From contig CM048844.1 of the NCBI GenBank assembly GCA_026545765.1, positions 54,780,932 to 54,844,931 of the forward strand: a DNA stretch of 64,000 bases, in the 5' to 3' direction. The position numbers were made by a program, and so were the translations under genes. Positions 60,819 to 64,000 of the stretch are shown here, piece after piece (position 1 is the first letter of the stretch; every line of letters starts with the position of its first letter). The notes below the pieces were generated by a model that was given only the letters and a program-made list of their open reading frames with translations, searched no databases and had not been told where the DNA came from. The DNA is from Plantago major (Eukaryota > Streptophyta > Magnoliopsida > Lamiales > Plantaginaceae).

Positions 60819-60823
60819 GGATG
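60819..60823. repeat. Right target site duplication of copia B
   Basis: GGATG, identical to 47163-47167. Confidence 0.93.
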
Positions 60824-61126
60824 CTAAAATGAAACTTCAATATGCAAATGATGCGAAGGAAGGAAAGGTTCCAGGAACAACAATGCACAGTGAATCGCCT
60901 GTCAGCGACACTAACCGCATGGCTCGGTTGAATGAGAAGAATGTGATCCGGATGATGAATATTGAAGAAGCCAAACATGTTAATGTTCTTGCGATATCTA
61001 ATTCACCCTTACATTCCAAAAATGGGATCAGGCCTCTCAGAATTGATTCTCGCACTGCTGCCTCAAGAATGATAGATGTCCACATCCGTAACTGGCTTCC
61101 TCAGAAGTTCAAGACAAAGCAAACTG
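60819..61126 (+). CDS. ULP1-like gene, exon after copia B
   Basis: The frame is continuous with 47167 across the copia B insertion (AKMKLQYANDAKEGK...). It carries the basic/Asn-rich stretch NEKNVIRMMNIEEAKHVNV and ends before a GT donor at 61127 (ACTG|GTCAGT). No internal stop is present. I see no named domain in this exon. The phase at the next junction (acceptor at 61208) does not close as I read it, so a small lesion or another splice site is likely there. Confidence 0.65.
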
Positions 61127-61208
61127 GTCAGTTACTTTGTTTCATTTGAAAACTAATTGTTCCCCTCTACGTTTCCAGAGTTTAATAAATTGTTGCTTGC
61201 ATACGCAG

Positions 61209-61993
61209 TGATCCTTTGTTTTCCGTATCAACATCATACACATTTGGTGAGATTCATTTGTGCGACCTTGAAACCTTGTTAAATCACAACTGTTTGAATG
61301 AACAGGTTAGATACCAACATAAATATTACGTCTCTTATATGATCCTATTACTGCCTATGAAAACAAGTCTATGGTGTAATTCGCTAACAATTTGTTATTA
61401 TTGCAACAGATTTTTGATAGGTGGGCCCTTCTGATTGTACAAAAGGCCCGAGGTGCTAAGATCAGAGACACCAGACACAACATTGTGAAGAAACAGCCTT
61501 GGGCATCGATGTGCTACGAAGAGTGAAGGTGATCACTGGATAGTTTTGCATTACAAGGTTTCCACTTCTACTTGGACATTCTACAATTCATTGCTTCCGA
61601 AGAACATAGTGGATGACGAACATCTTCTGGCTTGTACCAGTTTGGTAAGTACTGTGTGCATATAAGAATGTATTGAATTTTGTTTGGAATTCTTTTATTA
61701 ACCCCAAGTTGATGATACTTTGCTAGATTGACTACATTGAGGATTGTGTTCGTAAGTTTTGTCAATACACGAACAGCAGACTCCCTCTCTTGGAGAAGAC
61801 ACCGGAAGTTGAAAGTTGCCAAGACACACCTCAGCAAGCCTTTGGTTCATTGGACTGTTGAGTGGTAGCATGCTATGTGATGGAGAAAATAATCAGGGAT
61901 GAACCATTAGTTCGTTGTACATGGAGCCACGAGGATGCTGGGAAGTATCGTGTCAAAATGGTATCTGAATTTTTCCGTGCACTAAACAAGTAG
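61209..61993 (+). pseudogene. ULP1/C48-like cysteine protease exons
   Basis: Ulp1-type proteases remove SUMO-like modifiers from proteins. Exons are supported at 61209-61305, 61410-61644 and 61727-61993, with GT-AG introns between (61306-61409, 61645-61726, the latter with a perfect GTAAGT donor). Family features are seen in order: GEIHLCDLETLLNH; the catalytic-His motif DHW (His codon 61534-61536) in a strand-like WIVLHY; FYNSL, where the usual catalytic Asp of the DSL motif is Asn (61585-61587); an upstream Gln (PQQ); and the catalytic Cys in LDC (61856-61858). Two lesions are visible: a one-base frameshift just before DHW (near 61520-61528), and a TGA (61859-61861) where the family has Gly after the Cys. 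It ends at TAG 61991-61993. It is probably a pseudogene even without the retrotransposon insertions. Confidence 0.75.
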
Positions 61994-62375
61994 TGTTCCG
62001 GTTGTTTCTACATGTTAGTGTTTCTCATGCATTCATATTAAGTTTGTGATATCTGTAATATTGAACTCCATCACTTAGGTTGCCTGTTTATTTTGGAAGT
62101 AGTGATGTCTTTTGTTGGCTTCAATGTGTTCCAAAGCCAGTTTATATCCTGGTCTAGTTTATGGCTTAGGTTGCCTGTTTATTTAGGCTTGAATGTGTAG
62201 TTCATGTGTAGGCTTGTGTGATGAGTTCTACATGATGACTTAGATGGCTATTTTTTGGGTTTGGTTATGTATAATTAACTTGTAATGAATCTTTTTAGTT
62301 AACGTTAGATGCCTTTTTATATATAATCGGCTGCTTAGCACGACTTAGCTTGTTGGAACTTAGATTTTATCCTCT
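61994..62375. other. 3' flank of the ULP1-like gene
   Basis: AT-rich with repeated TTAGGTTGCCTGTTTATTT words (62075 and 62165 regions). It is probably 3' untranslated or intergenic. No gene seen. Confidence 0.5.
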
Positions 62376-63231
62376 CATATTGGGCAACAAATTCCGAATG
62401 GGCCACTGGTCATGTTTTACTCAGTTGACCAATAAAGTTGGATGAGTATATTTGCAGAATTTGGCTTCAATGTTTGTTGTAGTTGGCCCAATAATATGTC
62501 TTTTTTTTTTTTTGGGTAAAGAGGAAACCAATGAGTTTAATGAAAATTAGTAGTGTTTGTTTTATTTACAATTAGTTGGCTTGAAGATGTACTTCTTATT
62601 TTTTAGTTGGCCACTTTTGAATTAAATATTATTTGCAGAAATGTTTTATATTAAAATTAGTAATCATAAATAATATATACTATATTAAATTTTGAGGTAT
62701 ATATTCGATGTAGTTGGCCACGCCGAAGTGGGACCGGAAAATGTCTATGTTTGGAATGATTGGGTCATGTAATCGTTGGTCGTTTTCTGTAGATCCACTG
62801 ATAAAAGTGGCCCAATTTCATGTTTGATGTAGTTGGCCCATATAGTATGTCCATGAAGTTGGCCGATGAAGTAAGCTATTTTAATATGTACATCCTTGTG
62901 AAGTTGGCCCATGAAGTTGGCTATTTCCTATCATATTTGGCAACAAATTCCGAATGGGCCACTGGTCATGTTTTACTCAGTTGGCCCATAAAGTTGGGTG
63001 AGTATATTTGCAGAATTTGGCTTCAATGTTTGTTGTAGTTGGCCCAATAATATGTCTTTGTTTTTTTGGTAAAGAGGAAACCAATGAGGTAATGAAAATT
63101 AGTAGTGTTTGTATTATTTACAATTAGTTGGCTTGAAGATGTACTTCTTATTTTTTTAGTTGGCCACTTTTGAATAAATATTATTTGTAGAAATGTTTTA
63201 TATCAAAATTAGTAATCATAAATAATATATT
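62376..63231. repeat. Direct duplication with reiterated AGTTGGCC word
   Basis: Two near-identical copies, 62376-62679 and 62932-63231, are offset by 556 bases. The spacer and both copies contain about nine occurrences of (T/C/A)AGTTGGCC. No coding frame of note. Confidence 0.88.
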
Positions 63232-63234
63232 ATA

Positions 63235-63400
63235 GGGCAAATTGCATATGGACCCCCTGTTAGATTTCGTAATTACAGATAGGTACCCGTTAGTGTAACA
63301 ATAACATGTGAGTCCAGTTAGATAAAAATCAATTACATATAAGTCCACAAATTTGACTTTTGGCGATTTAAAAGCTAGAAAGTCCATTTTTGCCCCTGTT
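63235..63400. mobile_element. Left terminus of a further Mutator-type element (incomplete)
   Basis: GGGCAAATTGCATATGGACC followed by AACAATAACATG closely parallels the left terminus at 24678, in the same orientation. The opposite end is not in the window. Confidence 0.55.
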
Positions 63401-63830
63401 CAATAATCAGCTTTTAGAAATTGCCAAACAGCCTTAACTTATTGTTGTCACGTGCATGGCACATGTGGACTTCTATGTAATTAAACCTGAACTTCTATAT
63501 GCTTACATGTAATTGAATTATGACCGTTATTTTTTTAAAAAAAAAACTGGTCGTTTGGAAGTTAATTGGAGGCTATTTTTACAATAAAACTTGCCATTTT
63601 ATCATTTTATTTCAAAAAATTTCACTATAAGTATATACATGTTAATATATATTACGTTGGCCGAGTGTCGAGCACTATGTAGTACATTTTATATATAAGT
63701 ATTGTTTCTAATAATTATTTTGTACAATAGCTTTTTCATGTATTTTGTTAAACAAATGTACCTATTAGCATTTGAAAATCCTATTAGTATAGCATGTACT
63801 TAATTAAATAACAATAATAAAATAAATATT
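63401..63830. other. AT-rich, gene-free interval
   Basis: No coding signal. It includes ATAATAAAATAAATATT low-complexity sequence near 63800-63835. Confidence 0.5.
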
Positions 63831-63837
63831 ATTTTAT

Positions 63838-64000
63838 TGATCGGAGCTTCCGTCATGGACTGCCGGAGCTCCGATCTTTTTTTTTTTTTTTTTTGAACTT
63901 CCGCCATGGAAGCTCCGATCTGGAGCTTCCACGTCATGGAAGCCCCATACATCTGGAGCTTCCGTGGCGGAAGCTCTAAGCTCCATACATCTGGAGCTTC
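63838..64000. repeat. Palindromic minisatellite of GGAGCTTCC units at window end
   Basis: At least six units built on GGAGCTTCCGTCATGG / CCATGGAAGCTCC alternate in orientation and can fold into hairpins. An 18-base T run lies inside (about 63877-63894). The array continues past the window. Confidence 0.8.

Overview
The window is plant nuclear DNA, almost certainly from a eudicot. It is AT-rich, carries plant-specific transposon families (Sirevirus-like copia, Athila/Tat-type gypsy, MuDR, CACTA, Helitron, Stowaway) and has spliceosomal introns. I see no intact ordinary host gene, no tRNA or rRNA gene, and nothing prokaryotic. I cannot name the species.

Nearly all of the 64 kb is a nest of transposable elements that landed in a small base locus. 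If the insertions are removed, roughly 8.4 kb remains: 20797-24677, 34500-35596, about 38336-39093, 46932-47167 and 60819-63234. That base locus held two divergent genes. On the minus strand is a MuDR-type (Mutator) transposase. On the plus strand is a coiled-coil protein ending in a Ulp1/C48-like cysteine protease. This pairing resembles Mutator elements that carry a ULP-like gene (Kaonashi/KI in Arabidopsis, CUMULE in melon), so the base locus may itself be an old KI-type Mutator.

Layout from left to right: (1) 1-20796, minus strand, a Sirevirus-like copia element (copia A) with one LTR inside the window, gag, pol, a long extra 3' ORF and a 6.7 kb internal tandem duplication. (2) 20797-24677, the MuDR transposase with DDE, SWIM and zinc knuckle. 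(3) 24678-34490, a Mutator-type TIR element with a perfect 9-bp target duplication, itself invaded by a CACTA element (25263-33167, target duplication GTC). (4) 34500-34872, a likely first MuDR exon. (5) About 35597-38335, a decayed minus-strand Helitron with a nested Stowaway MITE. (6) 38396-39093, the coiled-coil exon of the ULP-like gene. (7) 39094-46931, an Athila/Tat-like gypsy element with gag, protease and a second ORF but no reverse transcriptase or integrase. (8) 46932-47167, another piece of the ULP-like gene. (9) 47168-60818, a second member of the copia family on the plus strand (copia B), complete from LTR to LTR with target duplication GGATG. (10) 60819-61993, the remaining ULP-like exons. 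(11) 61994-64000, repeats, a Mutator-type terminus and a palindromic minisatellite.

The most unusual biology is the extra 3' ORF of the copia family. It has its own TATA box and leader, conserved in all three copies here. It is also interrupted by short GT-AG introns, four of which fall in phase 0 and flank exons of whole codon number. This suggests a cellular-type, separately transcribed gene carried by a retrotransposon. A second signal is technical or epigenetic: copia A is depleted of CTG/CAG trinucleotides relative to copia B in a way that does not look like C-to-T mutation, so many of its frameshifts may be sequencing artefacts.
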